Positions 5,995 to 12,921 of a stretch of DNA of 16,298 nt are shown piece after piece (the first letter of the stretch is position 1; each line of letters opens with the position of its first letter). Origin of the DNA: an uncultured Oscillospiraceae bacterium. Its GTDB lineage: Bacteria > Bacillota > Clostridia > Oscillospirales > Oscillospiraceae. The translations under genes and the position numbers were made by a program. The DNA is taken from positions 1 to 16,298 of the forward strand of contig CATZYY010000039.1 in the NCBI GenBank assembly GCA_958426425.1, given 5' to 3'. Below the pieces are notes generated by a model. That model did no database searches, was not told the origin of the DNA, and saw only the letters and a program-made list of their open reading frames with translations.

Positions 5995-7128
5995 ATGAAG
6001 ATCGTATTGGTCATTGACCAGTTTGACGACGCTAATAACGGAACCACCATCAGCGCCCGCCGCTTTGCCCAGGCCCTCCGGGACCACGGCAACGAGGTCC
6101 GGGTCATTGCCACCGGAAAGCCCGCCGACTATAAGTATGCCGTGCGGCAGATGCGCTTTTTCCCGGTGATGGAGCACCTGATCACCAGTCAGGGCATGCG
6201 GCTGGCGATTCCCAACCGCCACGTCTTTGAAAAGGCGGCGGCCTGGGCGGATGTGGTCCACTTCATGATGCCCTCGCCCCTGGGCGTCATGGGCCTGCGG
6301 CACGTGGAAAAGCTGGGAATTCCCCACACGGCGGCCTTCCACTGCCAGCCGGAGAATATCACCTTTACCCTCCATATGGGCAACAGCCGCCGGGCCAACG
6401 ATTTTGTGTATAACCGTTTCCGCGACAGCTTTTTCAACCGCTTCACCCATATCCACTGCCCCAGCAACATGATTGCCGACCAGCTCCGCGCCCATGGCTA
6501 CACCGCCCAGCTTCATGTGATTTCCAACGGCATCAGCCCGGAGTATACCTACGGAAAACAGTCCAAGGAGCCGTGGATGGAGGGGTTTTTTAATGTGCTG
6601 ATGGTGGGCCGGTACGCCGGAGAAAAGCGTCAGGACGAACTGATCGAGGCGGCGGCCCGGTGCCGCCATGCCCGGGACATCCAGGTGATTCTGGCGGGAA
6701 AGGGGCCTCTGGAGAGAAAATACCGCCGGTTGGCGGAAAAGCTGCCCAATCCCATCGTCATGGGCTTTTACGAGCCATCCCGGCTGCTGGAGATTCTTCA
6801 CATGGCAGATCTGTACGTCCACACCTCCGATGCGGAAATTGAAGCCATGAGCTGTATGGAGGCCTTTGCCTGTGGTCTGGTGCCGGTGATTGCCGACTCC
6901 CCCCGGTCCGCTACGCCGCAGTTTGCCCTGGATGAGCGAAGCCTGTTCCCGGCCGGAGATGTGGATGCCCTGGCGGAACACATCGACTACTGGTTTGACC
7001 ACCCCGCGGAGCGGGAGGAGATGGAACGGCGCTATGCCGACCACGCCGGACAGTACAGCCTGGAAAACTCCATCCTCCAGACGGAGGAGATGTTCCGTCA
7101 GGCCATTACAGAACAGAAAAAAGCATAA
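5995..7128 (+). CDS. Glycosyltransferase family 4 (GT-B fold)
   Basis: A 377-residue retaining GT-B glycosyltransferase of the GT4 type, transferring a sugar from an NDP- or UDP-sugar to an unknown acceptor. The N-terminal Rossmann domain starts MKIVLVIDQFDDANNGTTIS. The donor-binding half has the usual VLMVGRYAGEKRQDELIEA strand-helix and ILAGKGPLERKY. The EX7E motif is at Glu281 and Glu289 (EIEAMSCMEAFACG), followed by a Pro-Val-Ile-Ala strand. No signal peptide or membrane helix is evident, so it acts in the cytoplasm or at the inner leaflet. The length and domain plan resemble enzymes that glycosylate diacylglycerol or lipid-linked acceptors, but no acceptor can be assigned. The ribosome-binding site is weak (GGTAGTG). 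It appears monocistronic, with a promoter at 5905 and a terminator at 7211. Confidence 0.88.
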   Translation: MKIVLVIDQFDDANNGTTISARRFAQALRDHGNEVRVIATGKPADYKYAVRQMRFFPVMEHLITSQGMRLAIPNRHVFEKAAAWADVVHFMMPSPLGVMGLRHVEKLGIPHTAAFHCQPENITFTLHMGNSRRANDFVYNRFRDSFFNRFTHIHCPSNMIADQLRAHGYTAQLHVISNGISPEYTYGKQSKEPWMEGFFNVLMVGRYAGEKRQDELIEAAARCRHARDIQVILAGKGPLERKYRRLAEKLPNPIVMGFYEPSRLLEILHMADLYVHTSDAEIEAMSCMEAFACGLVPVIADSPRSATPQFALDERSLFPAGDVDALAEHIDYWFDHPAEREEMERRYADHAGQYSLENSILQTEEMFRQAITEQKKA

Positions 7129-7210
7129 TAAATTGATCGAAAAAGACAATATATTATCCGATTTTGCATCCTTTATTCTACGCTGCTGACAGGATAATAG
7201 GAATTATCAG

Positions 7211-7244
7211 GGCCGCCGTCACCATGGTGACGGCGGCCTCTTTT
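7211..7244 (+). terminator. Terminator after the glycosyltransferase gene
   Basis: A fully palindromic 28-bp hairpin (7211-7238) with arms GGCCGCCGTCACCA and TGGTGACGGCGGCC, followed by TCTTTT. It ends about 65 bases before cwlJ. Confidence 0.88.
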
Positions 7245-7309
7245 GCAGATTCACCTCTCTGGGTGCAGCTGCATAACATGAAACAGCAACCAAAGTGAGG
7301 GGATGACAC

Positions 7310-7750
7310 ATGGCATATTCCGACCGGGAGCTGCTGGCGCGTCTGATCCAGTGCGAGGCGGGCGGAGAGGGTGAAAACGGCATGAAGGCCGTGGCGGGCG
7401 TGGTGATGAACCGGGTCAACGCCACCGGCGGCGAGTACGCCCGGGTAGGTCAGGGCAGCATCCGCAACATCATTTTTCAGCCCTATCAGTTCGCCTGTGC
7501 CAGCGAGACAGAAAACGGCGCCTACAACCCCCAGAATATCTACAACATGCGGCCCGAGCAGATCCACTACGATATTGCCGATTGGGCCATCGCCGGGAAC
7601 CGGCTGCCGGATGTGGCGGAGTCCCTGTGGTTTTATAACCCCTTCGGGCCCACCTGTCGGTCCTTTTTCCCTTCGGAGGTGGGTTACTGGCAGACCCGCA
7701 TCGGCGATCACTGCTTTTACAATCCCACCAATGCATACTACAAAACATGA
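7310..7750 (+). CDS. cwlJ: CwlJ-like spore cortex-lytic cell wall hydrolase
   Basis: A 146-residue SleB/CwlJ-family hydrolase (Hydrolase_2), a putative lytic enzyme for spore cortex peptidoglycan during germination. The catalytic region is RLIQCEAGGEGENGMKAVAG with candidate catalytic Glu16, then VVMNRV. Family motifs FQPYQFAC, SLWFYNPFGPTC and HCFYNP follow. Like Bacillus CwlJ (about 142 residues) it lacks a signal peptide and a peptidoglycan-binding domain. It is made in the mother cell and needs a partner for coat localisation. The ATG follows GAGGGGAT at good spacing. The next gene encodes the expected partner GerQ, with the start 12 bases after the cwlJ stop. A mother-cell (sigma-E) promoter would be expected upstream, but I could not identify one with confidence. 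Confidence 0.9.
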   Translation: MAYSDRELLARLIQCEAGGEGENGMKAVAGVVMNRVNATGGEYARVGQGSIRNIIFQPYQFACASETENGAYNPQNIYNMRPEQIHYDIADWAIAGNRLPDVAESLWFYNPFGPTCRSFFPSEVGYWQTRIGDHCFYNPTNAYYKT

Positions 7751-7761
7751 GAGGTGTGACT

Positions 7762-8289
7762 ATGCAGTATTATCCCAATTCTTCCGCAGCCCAGAGCGGC
7801 GGACAGATGAATGACTGGTCCGGAGAGATCAGCAGAACTCCTATGCAGAGCCCGGAGGCCGGGGCTGTGACACCGGACCGGCAGGCCATGATGGGCACCG
7901 GCCGCCCCATGGAGGGCCTGCGTCTGTCCGGCGCCTCCGTTATGGAGGACAGCTCCCGTATGGACCTGCGCAACCACCTGCCCAGCGAGGTCATCAACTC
8001 GCCCATCAGTACCGAGGAGGCCTATCGGGGCTCCCTGAAGGCCATGCTGGCCAAATACGTGGGGACCTATGTGGTGGCTTCCTTCCTGGTGGGGACCCAG
8101 AATACCGTCTCCTGGGAGGGAATCCTCTACGATGTGGGCATCGACTATGTGACCATCTATCAGGCCGGCCGTGACCGCTACATCGTATCCGATATCTATT
8201 CCCTGAAATTCATCGAATTTTATGATACGCGGCGCAGGGAACTGTGCAACAATATCATCCGGGACAACTGGCAGGGAACCATGCCCTGA
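7762..8289 (+). CDS. gerQ: GerQ-like spore coat protein (CwlJ partner)
   Basis: A 175-residue protein whose C-terminal half matches the GerQ family (about 84-156: EEAYRGSLKAMLAKYVGTYV, SWEGILYDVGIDYVTIYQAG, YIVSDIYSLKFIEFYD). GerQ places CwlJ in the coat/outer membrane region of the spore and is needed for dodecameric calcium-dipicolinate-triggered cortex lysis in Bacillus. The first 75 residues are low-complexity (Ser, Gln, Gly, Met, Pro) and probably disordered. They contain no lysine; the first is Lys93. This differs from B. subtilis GerQ, whose N-terminal lysines are cross-linked by transglutaminase. The ATG at 7762 follows GAGAGGTG. An ATG at 7747 overlaps the cwlJ stop (ATGA) and would add five residues. 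The operon with cwlJ supports the call. Confidence 0.88.
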   Translation: MQYYPNSSAAQSGGQMNDWSGEISRTPMQSPEAGAVTPDRQAMMGTGRPMEGLRLSGASVMEDSSRMDLRNHLPSEVINSPISTEEAYRGSLKAMLAKYVGTYVVASFLVGTQNTVSWEGILYDVGIDYVTIYQAGRDRYIVSDIYSLKFIEFYDTRRRELCNNIIRDNWQGTMP

Positions 8290-8297
8290 GAAAACCG

Positions 8298-8326
8298 TTG
8301 CGCCGGGGCGGGTCCTGTGGTAAAAT
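8298..8326 (+). promoter_or_regulatory. Possible promoter of the nitroreductase gene
   Basis: TAAAAT (8321-8326) is a good -10, and TTGCGC (8298-8303) is a weak -35 at 17 bases. No terminator separates gerQ from this gene, so read-through is also possible. Confidence 0.5.
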
Positions 8327-8359
8327 CCGGGTAATCACACAAAAGAAAGGGAGAGTCCC

Positions 8360-8875
8360 ATGGATTTTGCAACGTTGTCCGCGGAGCGCTATTCTCTGCG
8401 GAAATTCAGTGATCGCCCGGTGGAGGAGGAGAAGCTCCAGGCTATTTTGGAGAGCGGCAGAAACGCTCCCACCGCCCATAACAACCAGCCCCAGCGGATT
8501 CTGGTGCTGCGGAGCCCGGAGGCTCTGGAGAAGGCGGACGGCTGTACCGCCGCCCACTTCCACCCGCCGGTGATGCTGGTGGTGTCCTACGATCCCGCCA
8601 CCTCCTGGAAACGGGAGGGAGACGGCAAAGATCACGGTGAGATCGACGCCGCTATTGCCGCCACTCAGATGATGCTGGAGGCGGCGGATCTGGGTCTGGG
8701 CACCACCTATGTGGGAATGTTTGAGCCGGAGAAGCTCCACGCCGCTTTTCCGGAGCAGCTGGAGGGCCTGGTACCCATCGCCCTGCTGCCCCTGGGCTAT
8801 CCGGCGGAGGGTGCCCACCCCTCCCGGCTCCATACGGATCGAAAGCCTCTGGAGGAGCTGGTGACTTACCTGTAA
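8360..8875 (+). CDS. Nitroreductase family protein (FMN-dependent)
   Basis: A 171-residue single-domain nitroreductase that should bind FMN as a homodimer and reduce a substrate with NAD(P)H. The substrate is unknown. The FMN-phosphate motif RYSLRKFSDRPV lies near the N-terminus (about 10-21). NAPTAHNNQP (about 35-44) is the usual nitroreductase loop. ATQMMLEAADLGLGTTYVG (about 102-120) and LLPLGYPAEGAHPSR (about 142-156) complete the fold. No membrane segment or targeting signal is present. The ATG follows AAAGGGAGAG. Short nitroreductases of this type are common in anaerobic gut Clostridia, and nothing nearby points to a pathway. The terminator at 8888 is shared with the convergent carboxypeptidase gene. 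Confidence 0.9.
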   Translation: MDFATLSAERYSLRKFSDRPVEEEKLQAILESGRNAPTAHNNQPQRILVLRSPEALEKADGCTAAHFHPPVMLVVSYDPATSWKREGDGKDHGEIDAAIAATQMMLEAADLGLGTTYVGMFEPEKLHAAFPEQLEGLVPIALLPLGYPAEGAHPSRLHTDRKPLEELVTYL

Positions 8876-8887
8876 GTCCATAAAAAA

Positions 8888-8919
8888 GCAGCGGGAACAA
8901 CAGTTCCCGCTGCCTTTTT
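8888..8919. terminator. Bidirectional terminator
   Basis: GCAGCGGGAAC (8888-8898) pairs with GTTCCCGCTGC (8903-8913) around AACA. TTTTT follows on the plus strand and TTTTTT on the minus strand. It serves the convergent nitroreductase and carboxypeptidase genes. Confidence 0.92.
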
Positions 8920-8926
8920 GTTTTCA

Positions 8927-10306
8927 TTATCTCCGCCGGCCCCGGTAGCCGCCTCCGCGGCCCCGGCGTCCCACGCTGCGGCCATAGCGGTAGCGGCGCC
9001 GGCCTACGGTCAGACGCCAGATGACCAGTGCCACAATCAGCACGCCCAGCACAATGCAGACCACCCGCACGGCTGTCTTGCTGAAGAACACCTGTACGTC
9101 CCGCCAGAAGACCAGCAGGCCGTCAGCCTCCACATCGGCCATGGCCAGCAGGTCCACGGTGGCCAGGTCTTTGCCGTCCAGGGACAGGGTCATGGTGCCC
9201 AGGGCCTGCCCCTCGGTGATGGGAGCATCCACCGGGTCCTGGAGTTCCAGAGACCGCTTCAGATCAGCGGGCTCCGTGCCGTTGGGCAGCAGCAGCTCCA
9301 CGTCCTCCGCCGGGTGGACGCTGACCCGATCTGTCTTAGAAAGAGCCACGCCCACGTCCCGGATCAGCTCATCTGCCGTCAGCACGGTCTGATAGGAGAA
9401 GTTGTCAAAGGCCCAGTCAAATAACAGCCGGGTGTCGTAAAAGCTGTATGTCCGAATCTCGCCATCTTCCAGGGTCAGCCGCTCCGCACCCAGTACCACG
9501 CTGATGAAGCTGAGGCTGCCCCGGGTGGCCGAGGACACCAGGCAGTGGCCCGCCTGGGAGGTGGAGCCGGTTTTGATGCCGTGGGCATCATCGTAAAGAT
9601 AGCCCCGGGACCACCAGGTGCCGATGAGATAGTTGGTGGTGTGGAGGGTCCGCTCCTCAGAGAGATTAGTGGCGGGAATGACCGCTGTGGCCGTGTCGCA
9701 GATGCGCATAAAGGCATCGTGCTTCATGGCCTCGGCGGTAATGAGATACAGATCCCAGGCGGAGGTGTAGTGCTGGCTGTCATGGAGGCCGGTGGTGTTG
9801 ACAAAGTGGGTGTTCTCACAGCCCAGCTGCTGGGCCCGCTCGTTCATGTCCTCCACGAAGGCCTCCACAGAGCCGGAGACGGCCTCGGCCAGTACATTGC
9901 AGGCCTCATTGGCGGAGACCACCAGCATGCAGGTCAGGTACTCCTCCACCGTCATGACTTCGCCCTCTTTGATATTGGCGGTGCTGCCGTCCTCCGCAAG
10001 GCCCGTGGTGATGGCGGCCCGGGAAGCAGTCAGCTCATCGCCCAGGGACAGCTCTCCGCGATCCACCGCCTCCAGTACCAGCAGGGCGGTCATAATCTTG
10101 GTAGTGCTGGCGGGATACAGCTCCTTATGCTCGTTGACGGCATACACCACGGAGCCGGTATTGGCATCCACCAGCAGCACCGCTTTGGAGTTCAGCTCCG
10201 GCGGTGCCGCAGCCGTGGTTTCATCCGCCTGGGCGGAGGGCGTTAAAAACAGAGAGGTTATCAGGACCAGCAGCAAAAAAACAGAAAAAATGCGGTTTGT
10301 TTTCAT
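8927..10306 (-). CDS. dacF: D-alanyl-D-alanine carboxypeptidase, DacF-like, with Arg/Gly-rich cytoplasmic tail
   Basis: A 459-residue low-molecular-weight penicillin-binding protein (peptidase S11) that removes the terminal D-Ala of peptidoglycan stem peptides. A signal peptide (about 5-28, ending SAQA) precedes the catalytic domain. Its active-site motifs are Ser67-x-x-Lys70 (PASTTK), Ser131-Ala-Asn133 and Lys245-Thr-Gly (GIKTGST). A PBP5_C-like beta domain (about 308-395) follows. Instead of the usual amphipathic anchor there is a clear membrane helix (about 412-431), then a 24-residue tail with 12 Arg plus Gly and Tyr. The ATG at 10306 follows AGGAG; an in-frame TTG two codons earlier sits too close to it. 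The dacF assignment among paralogues is tentative, though the spore-gene context fits a role in cortex cross-linking. Confidence 0.9.
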   Translation of the reverse strand: MKTNRIFSVFLLLVLITSLFLTPSAQADETTAAAPPELNSKAVLLVDANTGSVVYAVNEHKELYPASTTKIMTALLVLEAVDRGELSLGDELTASRAAITTGLAEDGSTANIKEGEVMTVEEYLTCMLVVSANEACNVLAEAVSGSVEAFVEDMNERAQQLGCENTHFVNTTGLHDSQHYTSAWDLYLITAEAMKHDAFMRICDTATAVIPATNLSEERTLHTTNYLIGTWWSRGYLYDDAHGIKTGSTSQAGHCLVSSATRGSLSFISVVLGAERLTLEDGEIRTYSFYDTRLLFDWAFDNFSYQTVLTADELIRDVGVALSKTDRVSVHPAEDVELLLPNGTEPADLKRSLELQDPVDAPITEGQALGTMTLSLDGKDLATVDLLAMADVEADGLLVFWRDVQVFFSKTAVRVVCIVLGVLIVALVIWRLTVGRRRYRYGRSVGRRGRGGGYRGRRR

Positions 10307-10325
10307 GTCCAACTCCTGTGATCTG

Positions 10326-10334
10326 TGATATAAT
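10326..10334 (+). promoter_or_regulatory. Possible extended -10 promoter for the comEA-RR-HK-GerMN operon
   Basis: TGATATAAT is a consensus extended -10 (TGn plus TATAAT at 10329-10334). The -35 region is poor, which extended -10 promoters tolerate. The expected start near 10341 gives a leader of about 84 bases with two small GC hairpins (10345-10359 and 10360-10373). Confidence 0.5.
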
Positions 10335-10375
10335 CATTTTATATCGGCGAATTTCGCCGCCGGCCTTCGCCGGGA

Positions 10376-10382
10376 TTCGACA
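10376..10382 (-). promoter_or_regulatory. 0A-box-like site between divergent genes
   Basis: TTCGACA, read TGTCGAA on the minus strand, matches the core Spo0A binding site exactly. It lies in the shared leader region of the carboxypeptidase and comEA-like genes. A 7-base match can occur by chance. Confidence 0.3.
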
Positions 10383-10393
10383 TCTTACTCTTT

Positions 10394-10422
10394 AGTATAC
10401 CAAAAAAATTACAGGAGTTCAA
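10394..10422 (-). promoter_or_regulatory. Possible promoter of the carboxypeptidase gene
   Basis: On the minus strand, TTGAAC (10422-10417) and TATACT (10399-10394) have 17 bases between them. The expected start is near 10387, leaving a leader of about 80 bases. A sporulation sigma-factor promoter, as for B. subtilis dacF, could not be recognised. Confidence 0.45.
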
Positions 10423-10424
10423 CA

Positions 10425-10826
10425 GTGGGGCAGACAGGAAAATCAACCAAAAGTGAATGGATTCTGTTGGGGATCACAGCGGTCTTTCTGTGTCTGTCGC
10501 TGGTGCTGTTTTGGAAAGACCGCTCCGCTGTGGAGCCGGGATTGACGGTCCAGACGGAGGTGCAGGTGCCGGAGGAGGCTCTGGCCCCGGATTTGAGCCC
10601 CATCAACATCAATACCGCCGACATTGAGGAATTGGACCAGCTGCCGGGCATTGGTGAGGTGCTGGCGGGCCGGATCATCGCCTACCGTGAGGAACACGGA
10701 CCCTTTACCAGTATGGAAGGTCTGCTGGAGGTCAGCGGCATCGGCGAGGCCAAACTGGCGGAGCTGGAGGGGTGGATCACCATAGAGGACCTGCCAGAGG
10801 GCAGCGACGAGACAACGAAGGAGTAG
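10425..10826 (+). CDS. ComEA-like helix-hairpin-helix protein
   Basis: A 133-residue membrane-anchored protein. One N-terminal membrane helix (about 12-30) is followed by an acidic, Pro-rich spacer and a tandem helix-hairpin-helix (HhH) DNA-binding domain (about 60-120: INTADIEELDQLPGIGEVLA, IIAYREEHGPF, LLEVSGIGEAKLAELEGWI). In ComEA this domain binds incoming DNA outside the membrane during natural transformation. This protein lacks the SLBB domain of longer homologues, and no comEB/comEC follows. Start is GTG at 10425 with AGGAG seven bases upstream. It leads a four-gene operon, ending three bases before the response regulator start. Its link to the two-component system is unexplained, and the DNA-uptake role is not proven by context. 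Confidence 0.85.
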   Translation: MGQTGKSTKSEWILLGITAVFLCLSLVLFWKDRSAVEPGLTVQTEVQVPEEALAPDLSPININTADIEELDQLPGIGEVLAGRIIAYREEHGPFTSMEGLLEVSGIGEAKLAELEGWITIEDLPEGSDETTKE

Positions 10827-10829
10827 CGC

Positions 10830-11507
10830 ATGGCAAAGATTTTAGTGGTTGATGACGAAAAGCTCTTGGTCAAGGGCATGAAGTTCAATTTAGAGAACGA
10901 GGGGTATCAGGTGGAGTGCGCCTACGACGGCGCCGCCGCTGTGGAGCTGGCCCGGGACGGCCGCTTTGACCTGATCGTGCTGGATGTGATGATGCCGGAG
11001 GTGGACGGACTGGAGGCCTGCATGCGCATTCGGGAGTTTTCCAATGTGCCCATCATTATGCTGACCGCCAAGAGTGAGGATGCGGACAAACTCATGGGCT
11101 TTGAGTCCGGGGCGGACGACTATCTGACCAAGCCCTTCAACATTCTGGAGCTGAAGGCCCGGGTCCGGGCCCTGCTGCGCCGGGCCGGCCTGCGGCAGGA
11201 CAAGGGGTCCGTGCTGACGGTAGGGGACATCACCCTTAACACCGCGGAGCGGGTGGCCGTCCGGGACGGGGAGACCGTGGATCTGACCGCCAAGGAGTAC
11301 GACCTGATCGAGCTGCTGATGCGCAATCCCCGGCGGGTCTACAGCCGGGAGAACCTGATGAACGTGGTTTGGGGTTACACCTACGCCGGGGACTACCGGA
11401 CGGTGGACGTCCATATCCGCCGCCTGCGGGAGAAGCTGGAGAAAAACCCGGCGGAGCCGGACCACATTATGACCAAGTGGGGAGTGGGGTACTATTTCAA
11501 AGGATAG
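10830..11507 (+). CDS. OmpR/PhoB-family response regulator
   Basis: A 225-residue DNA-binding response regulator. The receiver domain (1-118) has the acidic pair Asp8/Asp9 in LVVDDEK, phosphoacceptor Asp52 in IVLDVMMP, Thr79 in MLTAK and Lys101 in YLTKPFN. The winged-helix domain (about 130-224) includes DLTAKEYDLIELLMRNP, SRENLMNVVWGY and RTVDVHIRRLREKLE, typical for PhoB/WalR/MtrA-type regulators. The ATG follows AAGGAG, which lies inside the end of the comEA-like gene. The histidine kinase gene follows directly. By its high similarity to the PhoP/WalR group it could control envelope or phosphate genes; the regulon is unknown. Confidence 0.95.
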   Translation: MAKILVVDDEKLLVKGMKFNLENEGYQVECAYDGAAAVELARDGRFDLIVLDVMMPEVDGLEACMRIREFSNVPIIMLTAKSEDADKLMGFESGADDYLTKPFNILELKARVRALLRRAGLRQDKGSVLTVGDITLNTAERVAVRDGETVDLTAKEYDLIELLMRNPRRVYSRENLMNVVWGYTYAGDYRTVDVHIRRLREKLEKNPAEPDHIMTKWGVGYYFKG

Positions 11508-11514
11508 ACGCAGG

Positions 11515-12921
11515 ATTGTCGGCAGCCTGCAATTCAAGTTCGGCCTCAGCTACATCCTCATCATCGCGGCGGTGCTGATCCTGCTGAACACGTACCCGCT
11601 GCTGGTGTCGGAGGACCTGGTCTTCCGCTCCAAGGAGACATCCCTCCAGAGCAGCGTATCGGTGATGGTATACTCCCTGTCGGGCCTGGACCAGCTCAAC
11701 GAGGAGAATGTGTCTGCCGCCATGGCGGTGGTGGAGGAGACAGGGCTCAGCCGTATTCTAGTCACTGACGACGCCGGCCGGATTCTCTACGATACCCGGG
11801 AGACCGGCAGCGCCGTGGGAGAGTACAGCTTTTACACAGAGATCGTTCAGGCCCTGCTGGGCAACGACGCTTTCAGCTGCAACTTCCGCAGCGGAGCCTT
11901 TCGGTCCCGCGCGTCTTCGCCGGTACTGTATCAGAACCAGATCATCGGTGCCGTGTACGCCTATGAGTACGACACGGAGCAGGCGGCATTGCTGGAGGGG
12001 CTCCAGGCCAATCTGCTGCGCTTGTCCGCCATCATCGGCGCCGCGGTGCTGGTTCTCAGCGGCGTGCTCTCCCGGGCTCTGACGCGGAAGATGGCCCTGC
12101 TGCTGACGGCTATCCGTCAGGTACGGGAGGGGGCCTACAGCCACCGGGCCCAGATTCGGGGGCGGGATGAGATCGCCCAGATCGGTCAGGAGTTCAACAG
12201 CCTCACCGACCGGCTTCAGACCACGGAAAACGCCCGGCGCCGCTTTGTGTCGGATGCCTCCCACGAACTGAAGACGCCCCTGGCAGCCATTCGGCTGCTG
12301 ACGGATTCCATTTTGCAGACCGACGATATTGACCGGGCCACTGCCCGGGAATTTGTGGCGGATATCGGCGCGGAGGCGGAACGCCTGAGCCGCATCACCG
12401 AGGATCTGCTGCGGCTGACCCGTCTGGACAGCGGCGTGCTGGAGCCGCCGGTGGTGGTGGATGTGCTGCCGGTGCTGGAGCAGGTGATGCGGATGATGAG
12501 CCTGGTGGCCCAGGAGAAGGAGATCGACCTGACCTACCGGGCATCAGAGGGCTGTACCGTGCTGGCCACCAAGGATGAGATCCACCAGATTATCTATAAC
12601 CTCACGGACAACGCTGTAAAATACAGCCCGCCCCACAGCTCCGTTCTGGTGACGTTGTCCAGGGCCGGAGAGCAGGTGGAGCTGACAGTGGAGGACAACG
12701 GTTCCGGCATCCCGGAGGAGGACCTGCCCCGCATTTTCGAGCGGTTTTACCGGGTGGACAAGGCCCGGTCCCGGGCCGCCGGCGGCACCGGATTGGGCTT
12801 GTCCATTGTCAGCGATACGGTCAAGCGCCGGGGCGGCACGGTGGAGGCCGGCAACCGGCCCGGCGGCGGCGCGGTGTTTACCGTCCGCTGGCCCTGGAGG
12901 AAGGAGGGGGAGAGCCTGTGA
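11515..12921 (+). CDS. Sensor histidine kinase (HAMP-HisKA-HATPase), non-canonical start
   Basis: A membrane sensor kinase partner of the preceding regulator. A first membrane helix (SLQFKFGLSYILIIAAVLIL, from about 11524), an extracytoplasmic sensor domain of about 130 residues and a second helix (about 12016-12075) lead into a HAMP linker. The HisKA H-box SHELKTPL has its His at 12262-12264. The ATP-binding domain has N-box NLTDNAVKYS, G1 EDNGSGIP, F-box FERFYRVD and G2 GGTGLGLSI. The frame is open from 11473 but holds no ATG, GTG or TTG before GTG at 11572, and that start would cut the first helix. I place the start at ATT 11515, ten bases after AAAGGA; ATT 11494 or CTG 11527 are alternatives. 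It overlaps the next gene by four bases (GTGA). Confidence 0.9.
   Translation: MVGSLQFKFGLSYILIIAAVLILLNTYPLLVSEDLVFRSKETSLQSSVSVMVYSLSGLDQLNEENVSAAMAVVEETGLSRILVTDDAGRILYDTRETGSAVGEYSFYTEIVQALLGNDAFSCNFRSGAFRSRASSPVLYQNQIIGAVYAYEYDTEQAALLEGLQANLLRLSAIIGAAVLVLSGVLSRALTRKMALLLTAIRQVREGAYSHRAQIRGRDEIAQIGQEFNSLTDRLQTTENARRRFVSDASHELKTPLAAIRLLTDSILQTDDIDRATAREFVADIGAEAERLSRITEDLLRLTRLDSGVLEPPVVVDVLPVLEQVMRMMSLVAQEKEIDLTYRASEGCTVLATKDEIHQIIYNLTDNAVKYSPPHSSVLVTLSRAGEQVELTVEDNGSGIPEEDLPRIFERFYRVDKARSRAAGGTGLGLSIVSDTVKRRGGTVEAGNRPGGGAVFTVRWPWRKEGESL

Noticed and set aside
5639..5998. Plus-strand open frame of 119 codons between TSCPD and glycosyltransferase genes
   Set aside because: It runs through five hairpins and a promoter and has no domain or good ribosome-binding site.
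5515..7149. Long minus-strand open frame of 544 codons
   Set aside because: It is antisense to the well-supported GT4 glycosyltransferase and crosses the hairpin cluster; its product is His/Gly/Arg-rich with no family motif. A GC-rich shadow frame.
7150..7185. Sigma-E promoter for cwlJ
   Set aside because: An ATATATT / CATCCTTT pair is visible, but spacing (about 11) and -10 match are inadequate.
7178..7711. Minus-strand open frame of 177 codons
   Set aside because: Antisense to cwlJ and its upstream terminator; no family resemblance.
9545..10246. Plus-strand open frame of 233 codons
   Set aside because: Antisense to the carboxypeptidase, which has all three active-site motifs; Gly/His-rich shadow.
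10890..11537. Minus-strand open frame of 215 codons
   Set aside because: Antisense to the response regulator; shadow frame.
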